DNA of 64,000 nucleotides from Bythopirellula goksoeyrii (lineage in GTDB: Bacteria; Planctomycetota; Planctomycetia; Pirellulales; Lacipirellulaceae), in NCBI RefSeq assembly GCF_008065115.1, contig NZ_CP042913.1, positions 2,764,338-2,828,337 of the forward strand, written 5' to 3'. The position numbers and the translations under genes were made by a program. The notes under the pieces are model-generated. The model was not told where the DNA came from. It saw nothing but the letters and a program-made list of their open reading frames with translations, and ran no database searches. Below, piece after piece: positions 17,929 to 26,685 of this stretch. Position 1 is the stretch's first letter. Each line of letters starts with the position of its first letter.

Positions 17929-19377
17929 CTAATCTGCGATGGAAGCAGCTGGACGTGAGCCTTTGGTCGTGAGCAGGTTGTCGACGTCGCTGGCGACCAT
18001 GCGGCCGTAGTTCATCGCCCCCAACCAGCCGGACATGATAATACCGACACTGCCGGCGTGATAGAGGCCCTCGATTTGCTTGGGGATGTCGAAGCTGACC
18101 CGCAGGCCTTCGAACTTGGTGCCAAAGCTGGCCCCGGCAACATGCTGGGTATAGTGCTTGAAGGTCATCGGCGTAGACGCTTCGGCGTGGTCGATCCGCT
18201 CACGGACGTTGGGCACATACTTGTCGAGGGCGTCGAGCGTGGTCTCGACAAGGTCAAGTTTGCTTTCTGCATAGTCTTCCTCGCTGAGTTCCGCCCAATC
18301 TTCGTAGCGGGCGTTCGTGCTGGAGACAATCAGGCAGCGAGGTCGACCCTCGGGACGGGTACGAGGATAATAAAACGAGTAAGTACGGCTGGTGATATCG
18401 CGACTCAGAAGCAGATCAGTTCGAAACACGGGAGCCGTCGAGCTAAAGAGCAAGTCGCCCGTGGATTCGTCGATCGTGTCATCAGCCTTCAGGGCCATGT
18501 AGACCTGGGTACTGGAGTTGTTGAGCCGAACAGCTTGGGCATCTTCAACAAACTGTGGTTCAAATTTCTCCTCTCCCACGAGCCGGAAAATGGTTTGCTT
18601 GAGGTTGGCGTTGGAGACGACCGCTTTTGTCTTGATAACACGGCCACCGACTTCGACGCCCGTTACGCGACCGCCCTCGCAGTGGATCCGCTCCACATCA
18701 CAGCGAATACGGATATCGACGCTGTTGCGTTTGAGTTCCGCCTCCATGAGGCCGATCAGCCGATCGGTTCCTCCCCGAAAGGTGTAAACCCCTTTGGACA
18801 TGAAATTGGAAAACACGATGCCATAGCTAATCGCGGGATCTTCAAGCGTGCTGCCATTGGCATAGGTAATCGGCTCCATTAGGAGGCGAATCACATCTTC
18901 TCGGCCGGGGAAGAAGCGGTCGAACAACTCGCGAGTCGTGAGGTGCTGATCGTCCTGGAAGTCCATCTTACGGGCCGCATCGAAGAATCCATGCACCGCT
19001 TCTGGTGCCACCTGGAACTGTTCGATCAGCAGCTTGGTGAAATCCTCTCGATTGAACGAAGTAGTGAGCGAGAACATCGGGTTGTCGAACCGGATGTGGT
19101 TGAGCTGCACAATACTGTCGGCAATCTCGCGGGTCCAATACCGCCGGCAACTCTTGACCATGCCATAGGGAAAGCCGTGGAGCGAGATATCAAAGATGTG
19201 CCCGCCTGGGCGCTTAAACCAGGTGGCCATCCCGCCGAGTTTGTAGTGCTGCTCCAGGAGAAGTACCCGGTAACCGGTCGCCCCGAGCATATTGGCCGCC
19301 GTCATACCGGCCAGGCCACTGCCGATGACGATCACGTCGTATTCATCTTGGGCGTCTTTAAGGAAATCTTTGGGCAT
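17929..19377 (-). CDS. CrtI/phytoene-desaturase-like FAD oxidoreductase A
   Basis: This protein of about 482 residues has an N-terminal FAD-binding motif, [18 protein letters not shown], and ends in the CrtI-type C-terminal motif [21 protein letters not shown]. The fold matches phytoene desaturases, carotenoid isomerases and retinol saturases, which add or remove hydrogen across conjugated double bonds. No carotenoid gene (crtB, crtE) is nearby; the neighbours are fabZ, fabI, acp and fabF, so an acyl substrate is inferred. ATG 19377 (MPKDFLK) is chosen because the upstream 23 codons lack family character. Confidence 0.9.
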   Translation of the reverse strand: MPKDFLKDAQDEYDVIVIGSGLAGMTAANMLGATGYRVLLLEQHYKLGGMATWFKRPGGHIFDISLHGFPYGMVKSCRRYWTREIADSIVQLNHIRFDNPMFSLTTSFNREDFTKLLIEQFQVAPEAVHGFFDAARKMDFQDDQHLTTRELFDRFFPGREDVIRLLMEPITYANGSTLEDPAISYGIVFSNFMSKGVYTFRGGTDRLIGLMEAELKRNSVDIRIRCDVERIHCEGGRVTGVEVGGRVIKTKAVVSNANLKQTIFRLVGEEKFEPQFVEDAQAVRLNNSSTQVYMALKADDTIDESTGDLLFSSTAPVFRTDLLLSRDITSRTYSFYYPRTRPEGRPRCLIVSSTNARYEDWAELSEEDYAESKLDLVETTLDALDKYVPNVRERIDHAEASTPMTFKHYTQHVAGASFGTKFEGLRVSFDIPKQIEGLYHAGSVGIIMSGWLGAMNYGRMVASDVDNLLTTKGSRPAASIAD

Positions 19378-19456
19378 GGAGTGGGTAATTTGTAGAGGTC
19401 CATTTTCTTCGCATTCTAACCCGGCGCGGAATAGGACGCAAACCACTTGCTATCGG

Positions 19457-20113
19457 CTATGGCCCAATCCAAATAACTAACGTCTCGGCATTCTCAGCAG
19501 TCTGATTTATGACCGACGTATTATCTACCTGTTGTTCGATGCCATGCCGCACACACAGCAGCAAAACTGGTTCGTCCGCATTCATGTGAGTAACGCGTTC
19601 AAATCCTGCATCACTGGATTGGATGTTCTTTGGTAGCTCTTGATACCAATCTTCTCCAGGCCTGAGTTGCATGGTGCCACGAATCTCATTCTTGGTAGCA
19701 TAGCGAATCCACCACTTGCCACCATAGTCTTCAACTGAGAGCTCAAACGAAAAGTGACCAGGTTCCAGCTTGCCAAGAATGCGACGTTGAGGATGGTTAT
19801 TCTCTAGCCAATCATTCAAGTCACCGGGCAAAATCTCTCCAAAAGAACCTTCCGAGACATAGAGTTGATATGAACTCGAAGTTGGAAGGCATAGTTCCCA
19901 TCTCCAGCAACTGCCAGTTATCGTCTTGCGGCGTTGGACATGAAGCAACGATGGATCATCAACATAGAACTGTCCAAGTTCCTTTTTCAATTCTCGGACA
20001 GTGTCTCTTAGCGGGATTACTTCTCGACTATTTTGCCATAGGGCAGTTCCAAGTGCTACGATGGTCATGATTAAAAGCAGAGTGAGCAGCTTTATTCGCG
20101 GGCGAAGTTTCAT
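19457..20113 (-). CDS. unknown protein with N-terminal membrane anchor
   Basis: This 218-residue protein starts with basic residues and a hydrophobic helix (KLLTLLLIMTIVALGTALW). A mostly soluble domain with Trp-rich strands follows. ATG 20113 has GGAG ten bases upstream; the ORF is open to 20206 but that would overlap the next gene. I do not recognise it. It sits with the following small gene between the two CrtI-like genes, in a stretch that reads AT-richer than its flanks. Confidence 0.7.
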   Translation of the reverse strand: MKLRPRIKLLTLLLIMTIVALGTALWQNSREVIPLRDTVRELKKELGQFYVDDPSLLHVQRRKTITGSCWRWELCLPTSSSYQLYVSEGSFGEILPGDLNDWLENNHPQRRILGKLEPGHFSFELSVEDYGGKWWIRYATKNEIRGTMQLRPGEDWYQELPKNIQSSDAGFERVTHMNADEPVLLLCVRHGIEQQVDNTSVINQTAENAETLVIWIGP

Positions 20114-20195
20114 GCCCTGAATTCTCCGGGATTTCCCGAACTTGAGTTTCAATATGACGAGAAAGGCACACAAGCACAAATCGTGATCGGAATGC

Positions 20196-20414
20196 CTATT
20201 TTCCATTCACGCTTGCGTTAGGGATCACACAACTGACATTGATGATCGAAATCACTGCGTTCCGCTTCACGCCCTCATCATCGTAGAGGATGCCCGCCGT
20301 GTAGTCACCGACAATAATGAATTCCGGTTTCTCGACGAAGTACTCCCTACCGTCATTCATGCGAATTTGTAAAGGGCACTCGGCTATCAACTCTCGAAGT
20401 TCTGAGTTTTCCAT
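20196..20414 (-). CDS. small unknown protein, 72 residues
   Basis: This 72-residue protein starts at ATG 20414 just after AGGAGG (four bases between), the strongest ribosome site in this region. It reads MENSELRELIAECPLQIRMN and looks like a small beta-rich domain (REYFVEKPEFIIVGDYTAGIL). It somewhat resembles small planctomycete proteins that sit alone between genes. No function can be assigned. It precedes the membrane-anchored unknown gene by 82 bases. Confidence 0.65.
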   Translation of the reverse strand: MENSELRELIAECPLQIRMNDGREYFVEKPEFIIVGDYTAGILYDDEGVKRNAVISIINVSCVIPNASVNGK

Positions 20415-20504
20415 GAAACCTCCTGAGGACAAAAGGCGACTCTTGAAGATCGTTATATTCTACAATACCGAATGGCGAAAATCTACGGCGAGGCGGCGAT
20501 GGTC

Positions 20505-20532
20505 GGGGGCGAGGACGCCCCGGCTCGCTAGT
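20505..20532. repeat. GC-rich hairpin repeat, copy 1
   Basis: GGGGGCGAGGACGCCCCGGC is followed by TCGCTAGT. The stretch is nearly identical to 22282-22310. It can fold as GGGCG...CGCCC. In this copy the stop codon of FAD oxidoreductase B lies inside the repeat. Confidence 0.7.
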
Positions 20533-21910
20533 CGCGCAGGCAGTGTTGATTCGCCATCGAGATGCCGCTCATGATGCTGCCAATGATGCCGACGAAGCCT
20601 TGGTCCGTGCCACAGATGAACAAGTTTGGCAAGTGCGTGCGGCCGTCGAGTTGTTTGTCGGGGGCACCGTAGATCGCGCCGTAGTCGTGGCCGGTGAAGC
20701 GGACGATTGTGGTGGGAGTAAACATATCGGTATCGAGTACACGACTGCGATAGTCGGGCACAAACCGCACGGCGGAATCGGTGATGCGGTCGTACCAACG
20801 GAGTTTTTCGAGGCGATAGGTATCTTCGTCGAGACCTTGCCAGTAGTTGAAATTGGCGAGGGCTGTGATGCGCATCGTGCCGCAGATTTTCTCGGACTCG
20901 GCAGCGTAGTCAAAATTGTTGGGGCTGCAGATGACGCCGCTGCGCACGTCGCACGGTTCGGAGGGAACGGTCCAATGGAAAGTGTCACTGTCGTTAAAGA
21001 AAGTAATTGTCGAGCGGTGGCCCAAGTCACGTGGCTGCTGGTCAAGCGACGCGATGGTTTCGCAAAACGTGAGTCGTCCGGAAGAGCGTGGGGTGACGGG
21101 TTGGCCATCGTCACAGAGTCGCATCGTTTCGTGCCAGCCAGCGGAGGAGAGTACCCGCCGACCGGCAAAGTGTTCGCCATTTTCGAGTATCACGCCCGTA
21201 GTCTGGCCATTTTCGACGACGATCTCTTTCACCCCTGCCCGGAGTTTCAGTTCGCCCCCTAGACCACGGAATTTGCGCACCAGTTGTTTGAGAATCAGTC
21301 GTACTCCGGCGTGGGGACGACCCAGTCCCTCAAGAAAGATGCTGCGGAACATGATAGAGAATTGGCCCCAGTCCATGTCGTGCTCACGGGCTGAGCCGTA
21401 AAACATCAAGGGGCAGAAAAGCATCTCTACCAATAGCGGCTCGGAGATGAACTCGGCGACTCGCTCCCGAGCAGAGATTTCTTGGTGTGTTTGGTCGAGA
21501 TCGTCGTACTCGACAATCGCGTCGATGAGCTGATTGAAGTTTGCCGCCTGCTCTGGGAATTCGCTGGCAACCTCGGATCGCAAATGATCGATTTCATTGT
21601 CGAATCGCAAACGCACTCCGGGAAAGACGACTTCGGAGCCTAGCTGTGGCGATATTTGCAACTCGTCCCAGGGGATTTTGAGTTGCCGCAGGAGGCGCGC
21701 GAGGGGTCCTTTTTTGGTTCCCTTTGGCGTAAAATTGGTGAGCGCGTGCAGGCCGACGTCGTAATCACGTCCGCGTAGGCGGTAGAAGGAATTCAGCCCA
21801 CCGATCGTAGTGTGACGCTCAAGAATGCAGACCCGCTGGTCGTAATAGGCAAGTCGAATCCCCGCCGCCAAACCCGACATTCCTGCGCCGATAATGATCG
21901 TATCATACAT
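20528..21910 (-). CDS. CrtISO/CrtI-like FAD oxidoreductase B
   Basis: This 460-residue flavoprotein has the dinucleotide-binding motif TIIIGAGMSGLAAGIRL at residues 4-20, followed by ILERHTTIGG. The C-terminal GTDQGFVGIIGSIMSGISMAN is the CrtI/CrtISO signature. It differs clearly from oxidoreductase A in the same cluster, so the two are probably sequential or partner enzymes rather than recent duplicates. It starts 63 bases after the acp stop. The likely chemistry is desaturation, saturation or isomerisation of a conjugated acyl chain; the substrate is inferred from context only. Confidence 0.9.
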   Translation of the reverse strand: MYDTIIIGAGMSGLAAGIRLAYYDQRVCILERHTTIGGLNSFYRLRGRDYDVGLHALTNFTPKGTKKGPLARLLRQLKIPWDELQISPQLGSEVVFPGVRLRFDNEIDHLRSEVASEFPEQAANFNQLIDAIVEYDDLDQTHQEISARERVAEFISEPLLVEMLFCPLMFYGSAREHDMDWGQFSIMFRSIFLEGLGRPHAGVRLILKQLVRKFRGLGGELKLRAGVKEIVVENGQTTGVILENGEHFAGRRVLSSAGWHETMRLCDDGQPVTPRSSGRLTFCETIASLDQQPRDLGHRSTITFFNDSDTFHWTVPSEPCDVRSGVICSPNNFDYAAESEKICGTMRITALANFNYWQGLDEDTYRLEKLRWYDRITDSAVRFVPDYRSRVLDTDMFTPTTIVRFTGHDYGAIYGAPDKQLDGRTHLPNLFICGTDQGFVGIIGSIMSGISMANQHCLRD

Positions 21911-21973
21911 TGCGAGGATTCATGAAGAAGCAAGCTACATGTCATTCCGCAATCCGAATTCCGCAATCCGAAT

Positions 21974-22237
21974 TCATTTGGCTTTTTCTACGTCCTTCAA
22001 AATGGGCTTGAGATAGGTGACGGTGGAATCCATGCTGGCCAGATTGAGGTAGTCGTCCTCGGGGATTTGGATGCGGTGGCGCTTGCGGAGTTCCATCACG
22101 ATATCTAGAAAATCCATGCTGTCGAGTTCTAGTTGCTCGCGGAAGTTTTTCGAATCGTCGAGATCCGACAAGTCTTCGTCTGGGGCAATGTTCTCGAGAA
22201 TATCGAGGACTTCTTCTCTGATTTCTTCTGCGTTCAT
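21974..22237 (-). CDS. dedicated acyl carrier protein
   Basis: This 87-residue acidic helical protein has the phosphopantetheine site LELDSMDFLDIVMEL, with Ser near residue 40. The sequence differs from the usual housekeeping ACP motif (DSLD). This and its position between fabF and the CrtI-like genes suggest a pathway-specific carrier. The length is normal for a discrete ACP. Confidence 0.92.
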   Translation of the reverse strand: MNAEEIREEVLDILENIAPDEDLSDLDDSKNFREQLELDSMDFLDIVMELRKRHRIQIPEDDYLNLASMDSTVTYLKPILKDVEKAK

Positions 22238-22281
22238 AGGGTTATTAGCTCCGCTAGATTGATAGTTATTCGTAGTAAGAA

Positions 22282-22310
22282 CGGGGGCGGGGACGCCCCG
22301 GCTCGCTAGT
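22282..22310. repeat. GC-rich hairpin repeat, copy 2
   Basis: CGGGGGCGGGGACGCCCC is followed by GGCTCGCTAGT, matching 20505-20532 with one or two changes. It lies just past the fabF stop on the minus strand. Both copies follow stop codons within the same cluster, so they may be processing or attenuation hairpins, or dispersed repeats. Confidence 0.7.
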
Positions 22311-22315
22311 GTTCG

Positions 22316-23560
22316 TTAAACATTCTTGATGATTACGACTGAGTTGATACCCAGCATACCAAATGAGTTGTTGAGGATGTAAGTCACCCCCTTTTTCGTG
22401 CGGGGTTCGCCCAGAATGAGTCCCGGCAAGGCACATTCTGGATCGAGGTTGTCTACGTTGATCGTATGATGACAGAAATCGTCCTCAAAGGATGGCAAAT
22501 TGCCGGCCAATTCCAGCGATCCGGCAGCTCCCATCGCATGGCCGATGAAGCTCTTCGTGTTGTTGATGAGCGTGTTTGCTGAATCGCCGAAAACGTTCCT
22601 CAGTGCGACACACTCCTGGATGTCACCGCTGGTGGTTGCTGTGGCGTGGGTACTGACGATATCGATCTGGTCGGCGTTGATTTGGGCACGTTTAAGGGCC
22701 AGATTCATGCAGCGTGCCTGCTGCTGGGGATTGGGGAGGACAAAATCGCTGGCATCACTGGTCATCGCATGGCCGACCAATTCGCCGTAGATCTTAGCGT
22801 CCCGCTTGGCGGCATCGCTGTAACGCTCCAGAATGAAGAGGCTGCCCCCCTCGGCGACAACGATGCCATTGCGGTCGAGGTCGAAGGGTCGGCTCGCCTT
22901 GGTTGGGTCTCCATTTTCGGCGAGAGCACCCTGGCTGGCAAAGCCGGCAAAAATTCCAAAGGTACGAATGCTTTCAGAGACGCCCCCCGCAATTGCCAGG
23001 TCACACTCGCCCAGTTGCAGCATTTGCGCGCCTTGGATGAGACCGGCATTGCCCGCCGCACAGGCGGCGCCGATAGTATAGTGCGGACCGGTGATCCCCA
23101 TATTCAAGGTGACTTCGCCGGCGGGGTTGTTGGCTACGGTGCGGGGATTGTGATGATGGGACCAAACCTTCGTGTCGTAGTCGAAGGCCTTGATCTCGTT
23201 GATCTCATTCTCTGTTTCGACGTTACCGTGCTCAGTCACGCCGATATAGACACCAACACGCTCGGGGTCGATCTTGCTCCACTCAAGACCAGAATCGGCA
23301 ACCGCCTGATTGGCGCAATAAATTGACACACTGCCAGCTCGGGTGCCGCGGCGAAGCTCTTTGCGTTTCTGGTAGAGCAGCTCGTCGAAATGACACTCGC
23401 CTGCCAGAGTGTCCCCAACGTAACGAATATGATAGTTGTCGACACCGCTTTTGCCGGCCAAGAGCGCAGCACGAAAGTCGGCCAAGTTGTCACCGTTGGG
23501 GGCAGTCAGCCCGATGCCGGTGATCACGATTCGCTGGTCATCCACTGCACTACGGATCAT
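22316..23560 (-). CDS. beta-ketoacyl-ACP synthase II-like (FabF)
   Basis: This 414-residue condensing enzyme has the KAS II triad: Cys in GAACAAGNAG near residue 167, His in STHATATTSGD near 304, and His in SFIGHAMGAAGS near 338. Lys of NNTKSF, needed in KAS enzymes, is also present. The usual THGTST reads THATAT, which suggests a divergent subfamily. It is the first gene of the cluster and would elongate the acyl chain on the dedicated ACP. No partner chain-length-factor gene is present. Confidence 0.93.
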   Translation of the reverse strand: MIRSAVDDQRIVITGIGLTAPNGDNLADFRAALLAGKSGVDNYHIRYVGDTLAGECHFDELLYQKRKELRRGTRAGSVSIYCANQAVADSGLEWSKIDPERVGVYIGVTEHGNVETENEINEIKAFDYDTKVWSHHHNPRTVANNPAGEVTLNMGITGPHYTIGAACAAGNAGLIQGAQMLQLGECDLAIAGGVSESIRTFGIFAGFASQGALAENGDPTKASRPFDLDRNGIVVAEGGSLFILERYSDAAKRDAKIYGELVGHAMTSDASDFVLPNPQQQARCMNLALKRAQINADQIDIVSTHATATTSGDIQECVALRNVFGDSANTLINNTKSFIGHAMGAAGSLELAGNLPSFEDDFCHHTINVDNLDPECALPGLILGEPRTKKGVTYILNNSFGMLGINSVVIIKNV

Positions 23561-23703
23561 GAGGGTATGTATTGATAGTTCGCGATATACCGCGATTGAA
23601 TGATAATTTGACGAAAATGGGAACTTGTGAGCCTACCCCCGAACGGTATAAATGACAACCCGCACGATCCATCGGCATTGCGCCAACGGCTACTATGTAA
23701 TAG

Positions 23704-24987
23704 CTAGTCTGGCAGGCCTAAATGTTGGCGGAAGGCCTTCCGTTGCTGCTCTCGTCCTTGTGAGTCGGTTATTGCGTTCCACTCGGTTTCGGCGTGCGCG
23801 AGAGCGTCGGGAATTGATTTGCTCGCCAGCGCATCATTGAGTGCTGCGAGGTAATTGTCGATACCGGGCAGCCGAGGGGCAAGGTAGGCATCTCGCTTGG
23901 AGAGAGATTCGGTTAGCCAAGCAGCATTTTCTTCGGCACTCTGGGCGGGTAGCCATTTTGACGCTTGCGACACTTGAGAACTACGAAACCACAATGTCGC
24001 CTTGCTGCGCTGGCTAAGTCGACCTCCCGTATTGCCACTGACGAGCCAGGGAAGCAACTTAAATGCTGAAGCGGCGTTTCGAGACGATGTCGTCACACTC
24101 ACCAGTCGACCTGAGAATCCGAGAATCACCGGTGCGGCATCGCTTGTAGTTTTCTCCCAGCGATCGAGACTTGCGTTGAACATTTCCACAGAAGCTAGAA
24201 GGGGTGTCAGTTTATCGGCCAACAGCTTATCGCGGGGGGGAAGGGTCACCTGGCAGGATGATTCTTCACTTGTCTGGCCCTCTCCGTCCTTAATGTGGAT
24301 CTGTTCCAGTGCACGCATCATCTGCGGCTCATCGAGCTGAGCATCCATCGACTCGGGCTCAAAAAACAAAGTGGCCCGGTCAACTGGCGGAGTCGCAGAG
24401 ACAACACGTGCGATGAATTCTGCGGCAAGCGGAAATTCGTTTTCTGCATTGGTCGATCCGCGTAAGACATTAGGAGAATCATCCAGTTGCTCCCAAGTCC
24501 TTGGTAAGTTGTCAGGGACCACACCGTGCCATCCCAGGACCAAAGGCATTTCACCCAAAGGCACTCCCCAAACTTCACCTCCGAGGCGCATACATTGGTC
24601 TCTCAGCACAGGTAGTAGATCGCTGTAGTCTAGATCCGTGTCGTTGAGAACAGATTGGCGAACGGGCCGAAGCCATTGTCGGGACACGAGCGCTCCCAAT
24701 TGTCGTGAAGGATAAATCACGACATCCGCTGTAAGAGTTTCAGCACTGAGGATCTCTGCAAGCGAAATGGTTTCAACCGCCAATTCTCCGCCACTTCGCT
24801 CGCTCCATTCGCCACTCAACAACTGGATCCCCTTTGCCAGATCGGGATCGTCAACCACTAACAGAGTCAGCTTGACCGCTGCCCGTGGGCTCACCGTAGG
24901 GATCTCAGCTTCGTCAGTAACGTGGGTTTGCTCTCGGCAACCGAAAGAAAAAAAGCAAATCAGTGCTAGGAAAACGGGGCGTATCAT
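23704..24987 (-). CDS. extracellular solute-binding lipoprotein, orphan
   Basis: The protein has about 427 residues. It opens with a lipoprotein signal peptide, MIRPVFLALICFFSFGC, and the lipobox Cys is near residue 17. The rest resembles family 1 ABC solute-binding proteins (VDDPDLAKGIQLL, TADVVIYPSRQLGALV, EVWGVPLGEMPLVLGWHG). No permease or ATPase gene is nearby, so it may work with a distant transporter or have another role. ATG 24987 is chosen because it begins the signal peptide. It is divergent from the xylulokinase gene, with a 123-base shared promoter region. Confidence 0.85.
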   Translation of the reverse strand: MIRPVFLALICFFSFGCREQTHVTDEAEIPTVSPRAAVKLTLLVVDDPDLAKGIQLLSGEWSERSGGELAVETISLAEILSAETLTADVVIYPSRQLGALVSRQWLRPVRQSVLNDTDLDYSDLLPVLRDQCMRLGGEVWGVPLGEMPLVLGWHGVVPDNLPRTWEQLDDSPNVLRGSTNAENEFPLAAEFIARVVSATPPVDRATLFFEPESMDAQLDEPQMMRALEQIHIKDGEGQTSEESSCQVTLPPRDKLLADKLTPLLASVEMFNASLDRWEKTTSDAAPVILGFSGRLVSVTTSSRNAASAFKLLPWLVSGNTGGRLSQRSKATLWFRSSQVSQASKWLPAQSAEENAAWLTESLSKRDAYLAPRLPGIDNYLAALNDALASKSIPDALAHAETEWNAITDSQGREQQRKAFRQHLGLPD

Positions 24988-25110
24988 GTGTAGATTAGTG
25001 GCTCTAGGTAGGTGGGATTGAGTGTGTTCCACTTCGTCATTCTAGCTGTAGTTGGTGGCCTAGTGTATCTCATCATCCAATAACTTACTCCCACAGGAAA
25101 AAACATTCGC

Positions 25111-26616
25111 ATGAGCAATTGCATCGGAATCGACGTTGGCACATCGGGCACCAAGGCGCTGGTGATTAGTCCCAAAGGCAAGATCTTAGCGGAAGCTTCG
25201 GCGAGTTATCCATGTCATCATCCTCAACCGCTGTGGAGTGAGCAAGACCCCGAAGATTGGTGGCAAGCGACGATCAAAGTCGTGCGAGCCGTCATAAAGA
25301 AGGCAAAACTAAAAGCTGGTGATGTTAAGGCAATCGGCCTCTCAGGCCAGATGCATGGTTCGGTTTTTCTGGATAAATCTGACAAAGTGATTCGCCCCGC
25401 CATCTTGTGGAATGATCAGCGGACTGCGGCAGAATGTGAAGAAATCGAAAAGCGAGCTGGTGGGCGAAAGGCACTGATAAAACTTGTAGCGAATCCGGCG
25501 CTAACGGGATTTACTGCACCGAAAATTATATGGTTGCGAAATAAGGAACCTAAGAACTTTGCTCGACTGGCAAAGGTACTCTTGCCCAAGGACGAGATTC
25601 GTCGCCGTCTGACCGGCGAGTATGCTACGGAAGTGAGCGATGCCAGCGGAATGTTGCTATTAGATGTTGTGAAGCGGAAATGGTCTAAACCCTTGCTCGC
25701 CAAGTTGGAACTCGACGAGAAATTGCTCGGCACCTGCTACGAATCGGAGGAGATCACCGGGAAACTCACGGATACCACGGCAAAGCTGCTGGGACTTTCC
25801 ACGGATTGTGTTGTGGTCGGCGGGGCAGGGGACTGTGCCGCGGGGGCGGTGGGCAACGGAATCGTGAAGAGTGGACTGTTAAACACATCGCTAGGGACTT
25901 CCGGCGTGGTGTTTGTTCACAGCGACCAACCGCAATTTGATCCTGAAGGACGGCTGCATACTTTCTGCCATGCGGTTCGTGGGAAGTGGCACTTGATGGG
26001 GGTAACGCTAAGTGCGGCTGGTTCGCTGCAATGGTTTCACGATAACGTGTGTGCCGTGGGCACCAAGGGAAAACCTTCCTATGAACAGCTCACCAAGGAA
26101 GCCGCCGACAAGCCTGCCGGTGCGGATGGTTTACAATTCCTGCCCTATCTAGCGGGGGAACGAACGCCGCATCTCGACCCGAATGCCCGGGGCGCGTTCA
26201 TTGGACTTACGCAGAGCCACACGCGAGGACATCTCACCCGCGCGATCATGGAAGGCGTCACTTATTCTCTGCGAGACAGTTACGCCATTATGAGCGATCT
26301 TGGGGTGCCGGTGAAACAGATCCGCGCCTCAGGTGGCGGAGCGAAGAATCCCTTCTGGCGGCAAATGCAAGCCGACATTCTAGGCAAGCCAGTTTCTGCC
26401 ATGGTCGCCGACGAAGGGGCTGCTTACGGGGTGGCACTGCTGGCGGCCGTGGGTGCGGGTCACTACAAGAACATCACCGAGGCCTGTGCGGCGACGATCA
26501 AGACGGCGGATGAAACTAAGCCGAACGCCAAAAATCGCAAAGTGTACGATCAGGCTTTCCCTGTGTATCAGGGCTTGTACCGTGCCTTGAAGGGGGAGTT
26601 TGTGAAGCTGGGGTAG
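25111..26616 (+). CDS. xylB: xylulokinase (FGGY family)
   Basis: The 501-residue sugar kinase has the actin-like ATPase fold. IGIDVGTSGTKALV at residues 5-18 is the phosphate-1 loop, AIGLSGQMHGSVFLD near 75 is the XylB substrate motif, and GGGAKNPFWRQMQAD near 410 is the adenosine motif. It would phosphorylate D-xylulose in the cytoplasm. No xylose isomerase gene is in the window. The divergent solute-binding protein may supply a sugar, but this is only a guess from position. Confidence 0.93.
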   Translation: MSNCIGIDVGTSGTKALVISPKGKILAEASASYPCHHPQPLWSEQDPEDWWQATIKVVRAVIKKAKLKAGDVKAIGLSGQMHGSVFLDKSDKVIRPAILWNDQRTAAECEEIEKRAGGRKALIKLVANPALTGFTAPKIIWLRNKEPKNFARLAKVLLPKDEIRRRLTGEYATEVSDASGMLLLDVVKRKWSKPLLAKLELDEKLLGTCYESEEITGKLTDTTAKLLGLSTDCVVVGGAGDCAAGAVGNGIVKSGLLNTSLGTSGVVFVHSDQPQFDPEGRLHTFCHAVRGKWHLMGVTLSAAGSLQWFHDNVCAVGTKGKPSYEQLTKEAADKPAGADGLQFLPYLAGERTPHLDPNARGAFIGLTQSHTRGHLTRAIMEGVTYSLRDSYAIMSDLGVPVKQIRASGGGAKNPFWRQMQADILGKPVSAMVADEGAAYGVALLAAVGAGHYKNITEACAATIKTADETKPNAKNRKVYDQAFPVYQGLYRALKGEFVKLG

Positions 26617-26685
26617 AGGACTTTGCCGGTAGCCGTGGTTCGCGTTGCGAACCAACCTTAGCCGTGTCTCAACGAGTCACACGCC

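Noticed and set aside
20543-21262. A 239-residue plus-strand frame opposite FAD oxidoreductase B
   Set aside because: Shadow frame; the minus strand has intact FAD and C-terminal motifs over the same bases.
17929-21910. Reading the two CrtI-like genes as a carotenoid pathway
   Set aside because: No crtB, crtE or cyclase gene is near, and the flanking genes are fatty-acid type; ispA and dxs lie about 17 kb away in an unrelated run.
22646-23326. A 226-residue plus-strand frame opposite fabF
   Set aside because: Shadow frame; the KAS triad is intact on the minus strand.
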